Shown one piece after another: positions 52,883 to 60,868 of a stretch of 64,000 nt of DNA. Source of the DNA: Lentisphaeria bacterium. GTDB lineage: Bacteria; Verrucomicrobiota; Lentisphaeria; Oligosphaerales; Oligosphaeraceae. Position numbers and translations under genes: made by a program. The DNA lies in NCBI GenBank assembly GCA_016288215.1, contig JAEEYQ010000066.1:1-64000 (forward strand). The letters are read 5' to 3'. The notes under the pieces were generated by a model that made no database searches, was not told the DNA's origin, and saw only the letters and a program-made list of their open reading frames with translations. The number at the start of each line of letters is the position of its first letter. The first letter of the stretch is position 1.

Positions 52883-55297
52883 TCAAGGGAGTTCCATACT
52901 ATCTGGCGCCAATGGCTCTGCTCTGGCGGTCAGTTTGCAAGGGCTGGCGGTGGTGCGGTCCGGCAGGACAATCACCTGGCACCATCCATTGAAGAGGCGG
53001 CGTTCAGGGGCGGTCTCCGACTCATGGCTGAGGGGATCGCCGTTGCCGGTGCCCGCGATGCGGCCCGCTCCCTCCAGCTCGAAGAGGACGCGGTGGTCGG
53101 CGGTGGGCACGGTCCGTCCTTTTGCGTCCACGGCGGTGATGTTCATAATGGCCACATCCTGAACGCCTTGCGGTGTCGCGTCAAGGATTTTCAGCGCCAC
53201 GGGGACTCCAGTCGTCTCGCGGACGCAGACGGCATCCGGCTCTTCCGCCGCCGAATTGCCCTTCCGCCAGCCTTTGGCCTCCAGTTGTCCCGCCTCATAG
53301 GGCACCTGCCACTCCAAATGGCCGTTTTTCTGCATCTCTTTGCAGCCCAATGACTTACCATTTATGAACAATTCAATGCGCTCACAGTTGGAATAACACC
53401 ACACGGCGATGGGCTGGCCTTCGCGGCCCTGCCAGTTCCAGTGGGGGAAGATGTGCAGAACCGGCTCTTGGGTCCACCATGACTTGTAGTAATAGAAATG
53501 GTCTTTGGGGAAGCCGCAGCTGTCCGTGATGCCCATGTTGGTGGCGACGCAGGGCCATCTGCAGGGTTCCGGCTCCCCATGGTAGTCTAACCCCGGCCAC
53601 GTGAATTCGCCCAACACCCATGGCCGTGCATCCACTTCCGTCCACGCGATTTCCGCGGTCAGGCAATGGCCGAAGCCCACCTTCTTCACATCGTAGCTGT
53701 TGAAATGGCCATAAGGTGGCTTTTCATCGTAAACTCCTCTGGTGCAGAAGGATGGAGAAGATTCCGTGGCGATGATGGGAAGGTTTGGATACTTCTCATG
53801 GAAGCCGTCGTACCAATCGGGAAAGTAATTGACGCCCTGCACATCCAGCAGCGGGGAGACGGGGCCGCCCACGGCGCCGTTCATGGCGAGCGTGACCGGA
53901 CGGGTCGGATCCCACTTGCGGACGATGCGCTTCAAGGTCTTGCAGATGCGGACGCCGACGTCGCTGCCCTGATGGTACACCTCCTCGTTGCCGATGCTCC
54001 AGATGATGATGGAGGGGTGGTTGCGGTCCCGCTTCAGCATGGTCTCCAGCTGGCGGATGCCGTAAGGCGTGGTGTCCATGCGGCGGGTTTCGTCCATGAC
54101 CATCATGCCGAGACGGTCGCAGGCGTCCAAAAATTCGGGGGCAGGGGGATTGTGGGCGCAGCGCCATGCGTTGCTGCCGGCGGCCTTCATGCAGAGGATA
54201 CGATAGTCATGGAGGCCATCGGGAATGGCGATGCCAACCCCCGGATGGTCAACGTGATTGCAAGTTCCTTTGATTGCGGAAGATACGCCATTGATTAAAA
54301 ATCCCTTCTCCGCGCTGAAGACAATTTCACGGAAGCCGATGGCTGTGGCCATGCCGTCCCGTTGGCTTCCGTCAGCCGCCTCCAGAAGTGCCTCCGCCGT
54401 ATAGAGGGTTGGGGTGTCCGGACTCCACAGCATGGGCTCCGCCACCTCGAAGGAGGGCAGCGGCACGTCCTTCTGCTCCCACGGCTCCAGAGTCAGCGGA
54501 ACATGGACATGGGCCACCTCCACGCCGTCGGCGGTCTTCAGCCGAAGGCTCAGCTGGCCTGCGAAGGGGTTGTCTCCATCGTTGCAGACGGTGTAGCTGG
54601 CGGTGACGACGGCCGGTCCGAGGGCCCGTCCCGCCTCTGTGGCAACTTGACTGCGGATGCAGGCTCCGTCCAACGCAAAATGCGTCGGCGGAAGGACATA
54701 GAGCCGCACATGGCGGTTGATTCCGCCGCCCTCGTACCACCAGCCTTCGTTTTGGCTCACGTCCAGATGGATGGCCAGCAGATTGGTCTGACCGTAGCGG
54801 GCCTGGTCGGTGATGTCCACGGTCACGGGAATGAATCCGCTCTCTTCGCCGCCCATGTCATGGCCGTTGAGGAAGATTCTGCTGTTTCGATAGAGGCCGT
54901 CGAAGACCAGAAGCAGCCGGCAGCCCTCCACGTCCGCCGGAACCTCGAAACGGCGGCGGTACCAGGCGGTGCCCATGGGGACATAACCCCTTGCCACTTC
55001 GCAATTTGGAGAGAATGTCTGCTCCACGCACCAATCATGGGGGACGGAGAGCTCCCGCCAGCCGTTGTCGTCAAAGTCCGGCCCCTGCGGTCCCCGGAGG
55101 AAGCCGCCGGTTTTGGCGCCGTCGAAGACGTAAAAATCGTAGTGTTGGGTCTTTGGAGGAGCGGCCACCTCGCCGAGGTGAAACCGCCAATTCGCATCAA
55201 GAGAGATGATCCGTCTTTCCATAATCTGTCCATTTCCTTTTGGGGCCGCGCAGGCCGCCATGATAGCCAAAAGAGGGATGATCCGTCTTTCCATCAT
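52883..55297 (-). CDS. GH2 family glycosidase (beta-galactosidase or beta-glucuronidase-like)
   Basis: 804 aa. The sugar-binding sandwich domain (WRELSVPHDWCVEQTF, MGTAWYRRRFEVP), immunoglobulin-like domain and TIM barrel (ICMKAAGSNAWRCAHNPPA) come in the usual GH2 order. The acid/base Glu is in IIWSIGNEEVY and the nucleophile Glu in WVLGEFTWPGLDY. A C-terminal DUF4982-like region follows. The N-terminal 24 residues form a lipoprotein-like signal (LLAIMAACAAP), created by a 72-bp in-frame tandem duplication that also repeats MERRII; a second start at residue 26 would give a cytoplasmic form. The likely task is removing terminal beta-linked galactose or glucuronate. Confidence 0.9.
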   Translation of the reverse strand: MMERRIIPLLAIMAACAAPKGNGQIMERRIISLDANWRFHLGEVAAPPKTQHYDFYVFDGAKTGGFLRGPQGPDFDDNGWRELSVPHDWCVEQTFSPNCEVARGYVPMGTAWYRRRFEVPADVEGCRLLLVFDGLYRNSRIFLNGHDMGGEESGFIPVTVDITDQARYGQTNLLAIHLDVSQNEGWWYEGGGINRHVRLYVLPPTHFALDGACIRSQVATEAGRALGPAVVTASYTVCNDGDNPFAGQLSLRLKTADGVEVAHVHVPLTLEPWEQKDVPLPSFEVAEPMLWSPDTPTLYTAEALLEAADGSQRDGMATAIGFREIVFSAEKGFLINGVSSAIKGTCNHVDHPGVGIAIPDGLHDYRILCMKAAGSNAWRCAHNPPAPEFLDACDRLGMMVMDETRRMDTTPYGIRQLETMLKRDRNHPSIIIWSIGNEEVYHQGSDVGVRICKTLKRIVRKWDPTRPVTLAMNGAVGGPVSPLLDVQGVNYFPDWYDGFHEKYPNLPIIATESSPSFCTRGVYDEKPPYGHFNSYDVKKVGFGHCLTAEIAWTEVDARPWVLGEFTWPGLDYHGEPEPCRWPCVATNMGITDSCGFPKDHFYYYKSWWTQEPVLHIFPHWNWQGREGQPIAVWCYSNCERIELFINGKSLGCKEMQKNGHLEWQVPYEAGQLEAKGWRKGNSAAEEPDAVCVRETTGVPVALKILDATPQGVQDVAIMNITAVDAKGRTVPTADHRVLFELEGAGRIAGTGNGDPLSHESETAPERRLFNGWCQVIVLPDRTTASPCKLTARAEPLAPDSMELP

Positions 55298-55326
55298 CTA
55301 ATCATTTCCTTGGGGGCTGCTCAGGC
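55201..55326. repeat. 72-bp tandem duplication of the GH2 start region
   Basis: 55201-55255 and 55273-55326 share GATGATCCGTCTTTCCAT, CATTTCCTT, GGGGC and CAGGC in the same order at a 72-bp offset. Each copy holds a ribosome-binding sequence (AAGGA) and an ATG of the GH2 gene. The offset is 24 codons, so the frame is kept. Confidence 0.85.
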
Positions 55327-55351
55327 TGCTATATTGCCTATTATCAATGGC

Positions 55352-57421
55352 TTACACACGATGAGTGGCCAACAGGAGGAACAGACCGTGCAGGGGTTTG
55401 ACCTTGGCGACGGCGCGGAGCACCCGGTTCCGGCTGTCCAGAGAATAGTCGGCTCGCTGCCATTCGCCGTTTTCGGACAACTGCTGGCAGACGGTGTAGT
55501 CATGGAGGTCGGAGGCGCGGAAATCCACGTAGGTCCAACTGTCCGCTGAAAGATTGATGGCCCCCAGCAGCATGCGTCCGTCCGCCAGATCCCGCCGGAA
55601 AGCCATGGGATGGGCACCATCCACGCTGACCCGCACGCCGCATTCCACGGAGGGATCCAGATATTCCAGCATGTTCCGCAGCGCCTGACGACGGCGGACG
55701 GAGAGGAAACCGCTGTCCGTTGCGCAGCAGCTGTAGTCATAGCCATGGACGAAGATGCGGCCGCCGCGTTCGTTGCGGAAGCAGAAGGACATGAGCCCCA
55801 GCTCGTTGCCTTCGTTGTCGATCATGCGGCTGAAGGGGAGGGCTTTGGGAACCGGTTTCAGGAAGGCCACGGGGGCGTTGGGGCCGTAGCTGGGGACGAA
55901 CACGCCGGAGCAGTTGGGGGCATGGTCCGTGATTCGCGGCAGAAACTCCTCCGCCGCCGCAGAGGGATACTCCTCCGGATGCTTAAATTCTCCGATCTCC
56001 TCCAGGCCGATGAGGGCGGCGAGGCCTCGTTTGCAGAGCACGGCGGCGGCCCGTCCGTCCAGCCAGAGGCTGCGTTTCAGCAGCCGCTCCAGATCCTCGT
56101 CGGAAAGCATGTCGGCGATGGTGCCGTCGATCAGATTGACGGGCGCGGTGTCCGAATAGACGGTGGGCAGACCCATTTCCCCAAGAAGCTGCACCAAACC
56201 GCCGCCTGGCGGCATGAAGGCGGCGGGGATGGAATCCCCTTCCTGCAGGGGGTGGTGCTTCCCGTAGTCGTTAATGTAGGGGACGGCGACACCACGGTCA
56301 TGGCCATTCTGATGAACGGTGTCCGCCAGCATGTCCAAATACTTTTTGGCGCGTTTGATCATGCGGCCGTAGGCGGCCTCTTCCTCCATGGGAGTGCCCA
56401 AATGGTCAAAGAGGTTCATGGCGGCCCCATGACAGCCGGTGGCCGCGCTGACCAGAAGCCGCGCACGGGTCAATGACACGCTGCAGCTTTGTCGCGAATA
56501 GGGGAAATCCTCCACTTCGGTCAGCTCGCAGGAGTGTGCGGGAAGCAGGACGTGGCGGGAAAGACGAATCAGGTCCGCCGCCATGTAGAGGGACGTGCCC
56601 AGGGCCTCGGTGTACATGCCAAGGGTGGGCCGTGTGCGGAACGGCAGACGGCCATTGTCCGACAGGGCCTTCGCCAGCCCCTGCCAGTCCCGCCCCTCCA
56701 TTTCATGGACGCGGGGGCCGCTGGTCATCAGTCCCATCTGGATGTTCGGGTCCACCTCATGCACCGCCTGAGTCAGAGCCCGAACCACGTCCACCGTGAC
56801 TTTGCCGAGCGTCTCCAGCCAGATGCGGCGCCATGGGTGGGGCTCCCCTTTGGCGGAAAGGGCCGCGACCAATTCCTCTCGAGTCACCTTCCGCCTCAGG
56901 CCCGCCGCCTTCGCGAAGCGCTCCAGATGGCGTGGGCAGAAACAGCCGTAGCTCACATTCGGCGCATGGTTGAAATGGCGCATGTCATCTTCAATCCAGA
57001 TGGAGTGGGGATGAAGAGACGCATAGCGCTTCCATACTGCCTGCGTGTGTTTCAGCCAGGCAGGGGACAGCGGACAGGCGCATGCTTCCGAGACCTTGCC
57101 GGAGATGTCCACCATGCCTTCGAAGCCGGGCAGGGAGTCCTTTCCATGGCGTCCGCGGTCCAGATGGCACAGGGTGATCCATGGATTGATGTCATAGCGC
57201 GTGCCATGCCGTGCCAGCATCTGCCCCAGCTCCTCCAGATGGGGGAACATGCGGTCAAGCCATTCCATGGAGACTTGCCCATGGGACAGCTCCTCCGTGT
57301 CCACCTTGACCATCACCTCATCCAGTTTCCATTGGACCACTGCCTGCTCCAGCTCCTCGAGATTCTCGCGGAAACTCCACAGCGGCAATGTTCTACGAAG
57401 CACGAATGTAAAGCCGGACAT
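55352..57421 (-). CDS. TIM-barrel protein, putative glycoside hydrolase (GH42-like)
   Basis: 689 aa, no signal peptide. Residues 1-350 look like a TIM barrel (LDEVMVKVDTEE, PHSIWIEDDMRHFNH, CFCPRHLERFAKAAG, VDPNIQMGLMTSGP); WIEDD and the following Cys-x-Cys resemble the acid/base and metal regions of GH42-like enzymes, though I cannot assign a family. Residues 380-690 include a trimerisation-like and a small beta domain (RRDLADGRMLLGAINLSADSW). AAGGGG lies before the ATG, 15 nt after the first SSS symporter's stop, so it is probably in the same operon as that transporter and the GH2 enzyme. Confidence 0.65.
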   Translation of the reverse strand: MSGFTFVLRRTLPLWSFRENLEELEQAVVQWKLDEVMVKVDTEELSHGQVSMEWLDRMFPHLEELGQMLARHGTRYDINPWITLCHLDRGRHGKDSLPGFEGMVDISGKVSEACACPLSPAWLKHTQAVWKRYASLHPHSIWIEDDMRHFNHAPNVSYGCFCPRHLERFAKAAGLRRKVTREELVAALSAKGEPHPWRRIWLETLGKVTVDVVRALTQAVHEVDPNIQMGLMTSGPRVHEMEGRDWQGLAKALSDNGRLPFRTRPTLGMYTEALGTSLYMAADLIRLSRHVLLPAHSCELTEVEDFPYSRQSCSVSLTRARLLVSAATGCHGAAMNLFDHLGTPMEEEAAYGRMIKRAKKYLDMLADTVHQNGHDRGVAVPYINDYGKHHPLQEGDSIPAAFMPPGGGLVQLLGEMGLPTVYSDTAPVNLIDGTIADMLSDEDLERLLKRSLWLDGRAAAVLCKRGLAALIGLEEIGEFKHPEEYPSAAAEEFLPRITDHAPNCSGVFVPSYGPNAPVAFLKPVPKALPFSRMIDNEGNELGLMSFCFRNERGGRIFVHGYDYSCCATDSGFLSVRRRQALRNMLEYLDPSVECGVRVSVDGAHPMAFRRDLADGRMLLGAINLSADSWTYVDFRASDLHDYTVCQQLSENGEWQRADYSLDSRNRVLRAVAKVKPLHGLFLLLATHRV

Positions 57422-57435
57422 GCCTGTCCCCTTCT

Positions 57436-59025
57436 CTATTTGTCATCCTCCTGAACATGGACGGGAAGCGTCTTGTTGCGAATCCTGTCAAACATGCCCC
57501 ATACCACCAACTTGCGCTGCTCTTCATTCGGCTTCCTGAAGAAGAAGCTGGCGAAGAGGCCGCCGAAGATGGCTACCGCATTGGTACCCAGGCCGATGAT
57601 CATGAAACTGATACGCTTGTCTATCGGTTTCGATAGATAATATGCATAGGTTATGTAGCAGCCGATGACGATGGACAGGCCCATGCCGACCAGCACGCCT
57701 TTGGTGTTGCAGCGGGGGGCCAGCAGACCGAGAATGAAGAAGCCGCCCGTGAAGGCGCCGAAAAGGCCCAGGCACACTTCGGAGACTTCCGTCAGCGGGA
57801 AGTTGCCGCCGTCAAACACTTTCACAATCAGCAGACCCATCAGCAGCGTGAAGATGCCGAAGGCCAGCGTGGACTTCTTTGCCACGCTCAGATAGTGGGC
57901 CGCATCCCTGCCAGGGGCGATCCACGGCGTGTAGATGTCATGGACAAAGACCGTGCTGAGGCTGTTCAGCACGGAGTCCACCGTGGAGATGACCGCCGCC
58001 AGCACGCCGGAAATGAGCAGGCCACGGATGCCGACCGGCAAGACGCTGGTGATGAAGTAGTTAAATGCGGAATCGCCGTCAAGGTCCTGGGGAAGCGTCT
58101 GGAGGCCGACGATCTTGAAATAGGCGAAGATGCCCAGCCCCGCGATGAAGAAGAGCAGGACGACGGGAAGCGTCCCGATGGCGAAGCCCCACATGGTCTT
58201 GCCGATGGATTTGAAATTGCCCGCCGCCAGCGCGCGCTGCAGCTGCATCTGGTCGGTCGCATAGGCGAAGGTGACCATGGGAAGCTGGAAGAGGCACCAC
58301 CAGAAGGAGATACGGCTCTTGGGATCCATGCTCCAGAAGCCGCTTTCAACCGAAAGATTGAACGTATGGTGGTGTTCGGCAGCGCAACGCCAGACTTCCG
58401 CCGCGCCGCCAGGAATTTTCCAGAAGCAGAAAAGCATCACGAAAATCATACCGCCGCAAAGGACGAAGAACTGGGCCACGTCCGTCCAGACGACGGAACT
58501 CATGCCGCCCAGATAGGCGAAGAAGAGGGAGAAGAGGCCGACGATCAGGATGGAGACCAGCATGGGCCACCCGATGACTGTCCGCAGCACCAGTCCTGAC
58601 GCATAGAGGACGACGCCGAGGTAGACGCTGCGCAGCACCGTGAAGCTGATGCTGGAGATCAGCCGCATCACTGGCGAGAAGCGCCATTCCAGATATTCGT
58701 TGCAGGTGCGGATCCGCAGCTCATAGAAGAAGCGCAGGAAGATGTACAGGCCAATGGGAAGCGGAAGCACCCTTATGATGTTGTCCACGAACATCGTAAG
58801 GCCGTAGTTGTATGCCTCGCCGGGGATGGCCACGAAGCTGATGGCGCTGAACACCGTCGCGAAAAGGCTAATGGCCATGGCCCACCAGCAGATTTTGCCG
58901 CTGCCGAAGAAATAGTCGCTCGTGTTCTTCTGCTTGCCATGAAAACGGAAGCTCAAGAGCAGAGTGCCCGCCAGATAGGCGATGATGACGGCATAGTCAA
59001 TGCCGTGCAGATGGGGTGCATCCAT
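57436..59025 (-). CDS. Sodium/solute symporter (SSS family), paralog 1
   Basis: 529 aa, about 13 transmembrane helices, normal for the SSS (SLC5) family. YFFGSGKICWWAMAISLFA and AISFVAIPGEAYNYG near the N-terminus, GGMSSVVWTDVAQFF, and ISGVLAAVISTVDSVLNSLS (sodium-site helix 8 region) are conserved. Closest in pattern to sugar or sialic-acid type symporters, but the substrate is not readable. First of the three in distance to GH2; AAAGGA is about 11 nt before the ATG. An AT palindrome (59050-59080) upstream suits a promoter. Confidence 0.92.
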   Translation of the reverse strand: MDAPHLHGIDYAVIIAYLAGTLLLSFRFHGKQKNTSDYFFGSGKICWWAMAISLFATVFSAISFVAIPGEAYNYGLTMFVDNIIRVLPLPIGLYIFLRFFYELRIRTCNEYLEWRFSPVMRLISSISFTVLRSVYLGVVLYASGLVLRTVIGWPMLVSILIVGLFSLFFAYLGGMSSVVWTDVAQFFVLCGGMIFVMLFCFWKIPGGAAEVWRCAAEHHHTFNLSVESGFWSMDPKSRISFWWCLFQLPMVTFAYATDQMQLQRALAAGNFKSIGKTMWGFAIGTLPVVLLFFIAGLGIFAYFKIVGLQTLPQDLDGDSAFNYFITSVLPVGIRGLLISGVLAAVISTVDSVLNSLSTVFVHDIYTPWIAPGRDAAHYLSVAKKSTLAFGIFTLLMGLLIVKVFDGGNFPLTEVSEVCLGLFGAFTGGFFILGLLAPRCNTKGVLVGMGLSIVIGCYITYAYYLSKPIDKRISFMIIGLGTNAVAIFGGLFASFFFRKPNEEQRKLVVWGMFDRIRNKTLPVHVQEDDK

Positions 59026-59111
59026 GATTTCATTGTCCTTTCATTGCCATATAATATATATATATAATATGTATAGAGGATGGTGATATTTGGAGCGGAC
59101 TTCGACACTGT

Positions 59112-60713
59112 TTATTTGGCGGTGGCCTCTTCTTCCGCGGTGTCATAGCGTGGCAGTGTGCCGTCCTTGATGCGGCGGAACATGCCCCACACGACCAGCT
59201 TCCGCTGTTCCTCCGTGGGCTTCTCGAAGAAGAGGCTGGCGACCAGACCGCTGAAAATCGCCACCATGTTCGTGCCTAAACCAATGAACATGAAGCTGAT
59301 GCGCTGTCCTGCGGGTTTGGAGAGATAGAAGGCGTAGGTGATGGTGCAGCCGATGACGATGGACATGACCATGCCGCAGAGGATTCCCTTGGTGTTGGCG
59401 CGGGGGGCCAGCAGGCCGAGAATGAAGAAGCTGCCTGTGAAGGCGCCGAAGAGGCCGAGACAGACTTCGGAGACTTCCGTCAGCGGGAAGTTGCCGCCGT
59501 CGAATACCTTGACGATCAGCAACCCCATGACCAAAGTGAAGACACCGAAGGCCAGCGTGGAGTTTTTCGCCATGGCCAGATAGTGCTCCGGTTTGCGGTT
59601 TGGCGCGATCCACGGAGTGTAGATGTCGTGCACGAAGACGGTGCTGAGGCTGTTGAGGACGGAGTCCACGGTGGAGATAACCGCCGCCAGCACGCCGGAG
59701 ATCAGGAGACCGCGCATGCCGAGGGGCAGGACGGTGGTGATGAAATAGTTGAAGGCGGAGTCGCCGTTGAGGTCCTGCGGCAGCGTCTGGGCGCCGACGG
59801 TGCGGAAATACGCGAAGATGGAAATGCCTGCGAAATAGAACAGGAAGATGACGGGCACGGCGCCGCCCGCGTAGGTCCACATGGTCCTGCCGATGGCCCG
59901 AAAGTCGCCGCTGGAGAGGGCGCGCTGCAGTTTCATCTGGTCGGTGGCCGTGGCGAACACCTGAAGCGGCATGTTCAGCAGCCACCACCAGATGGCGATG
60001 CGCACTTTCGGGTCAAAGCGCCAGAATCCGCTCTCCACGGAGATGTTGAAACCGTGGCCATGCTCCACCGCATAGCTCCAGATGCCGCCAACGCCGCCGG
60101 GAACCCGCCAAATGCAGAACAGCACGACAAAGAGCAGGCCGCCGAACAGGATGAAGAACTGGGCCACGTCCGTCCACACGACGGAGGTCATGCCGCCCAT
60201 GTAGGCGAAGACGAGGGAGAAGAGACCGACGATGGTGATGGAGAGGTAGGGGGGCCATCCGATGACCGTCCGCAGCACGAGAGCGGTGGCATAGAGGACG
60301 ACGCCCAGATACACGCTGCGCAGCACGGTGAAGCCGATGCTGGAGATCAGTCGGATGACCGGCGCGAAGCGCCATTCGAGATATTCGTTGCAAGTGCGGA
60401 CCCGCAACTCATAGAAGAAGCGCACGAAGACGTAAAGTCCCACCGGCAGCGGAATTAGCGCAAGAATGTTGCCGATGAACATCGTCATGCCGTGGTTGTA
60501 GCCCTCGCCAGGCGCGGCGATGAAGCTGATGGCGCTGAATACGGTGGCGAAGAGGCTGATGGCCACTGCCCACCAACACATCTTGCCGCCGCCGAAGAAA
60601 TAGTCCTTGGTGCTTTTCTGCTTTCCGTGGAAGCGGAAGCTCAACAGCAGCGTTCCCGCCAGATAGGCGATGATGACGATATAGTCCAGACCGTGGAGAT
60701 GGGGCGTTTCCAT
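59112..60713 (-). CDS. Sodium/solute symporter (SSS family), paralog 2
   Basis: 533 aa and closely similar to its two neighbours along the whole length (same WWAVAISLFATVFSAISF, GGMTSVVWTDVAQFF and SGVLAAVISTVDSVLNSLS blocks), with divergence mainly in transmembrane helices 4-6 and the C-terminus (RYDTAEEEATAK). No Shine-Dalgarno is seen: the ATG is joined directly to a heptamer array (locus 7), as with sialidase paralog 2. Probably imports a sugar liberated by the nearby GH2 and GH29 enzymes. Confidence 0.92.
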   Translation of the reverse strand: METPHLHGLDYIVIIAYLAGTLLLSFRFHGKQKSTKDYFFGGGKMCWWAVAISLFATVFSAISFIAAPGEGYNHGMTMFIGNILALIPLPVGLYVFVRFFYELRVRTCNEYLEWRFAPVIRLISSIGFTVLRSVYLGVVLYATALVLRTVIGWPPYLSITIVGLFSLVFAYMGGMTSVVWTDVAQFFILFGGLLFVVLFCIWRVPGGVGGIWSYAVEHGHGFNISVESGFWRFDPKVRIAIWWWLLNMPLQVFATATDQMKLQRALSSGDFRAIGRTMWTYAGGAVPVIFLFYFAGISIFAYFRTVGAQTLPQDLNGDSAFNYFITTVLPLGMRGLLISGVLAAVISTVDSVLNSLSTVFVHDIYTPWIAPNRKPEHYLAMAKNSTLAFGVFTLVMGLLIVKVFDGGNFPLTEVSEVCLGLFGAFTGSFFILGLLAPRANTKGILCGMVMSIVIGCTITYAFYLSKPAGQRISFMFIGLGTNMVAIFSGLVASLFFEKPTEEQRKLVVWGMFRRIKDGTLPRYDTAEEEATAK

Positions 60714-60816
60714 AATTAGAAATTAGGAATTAGAAATTAGAAATTTAGTTAGCAGATAGCAGTTGGGTTTTCTTCTAGAGCTTCTAAGGCTTCTACAGCT
60801 TCCAGAGCCGACTAGG
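60712..60816. repeat. Heptamer array plus CTAG-rich tail (locus 7)
   Basis: AATTAGA/AATTAGG 7-mers (60712-60750) begin at the start codon of SSS paralog 2. They are followed by GTTGGGTTTTCTTCTAGAGC and a series of CTTCTA motifs to about 60816. The tail shares more than 20 bases with loci 1 and 6. Confidence 0.85.
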
Positions 60817-60825
60817 GGGATGGAA

Positions 60826-60856
60826 TCAAAAAGGCGTGCAGTTCAGCACGCCTTTG
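60826..60856 (-). terminator. Intrinsic terminator of SSS paralog 3
   Basis: On the minus strand AAAGGCGTGC, a 6-nt loop and GCACGCCTTT form a perfect 10-bp stem followed by TTTTT, 13 nt after the stop codon at 60869. This is the clearest rho-independent terminator in the window and separates paralog 3 from paralog 2. Confidence 0.85.
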
Positions 60857-60868
60857 AGTTCTTTTCGC

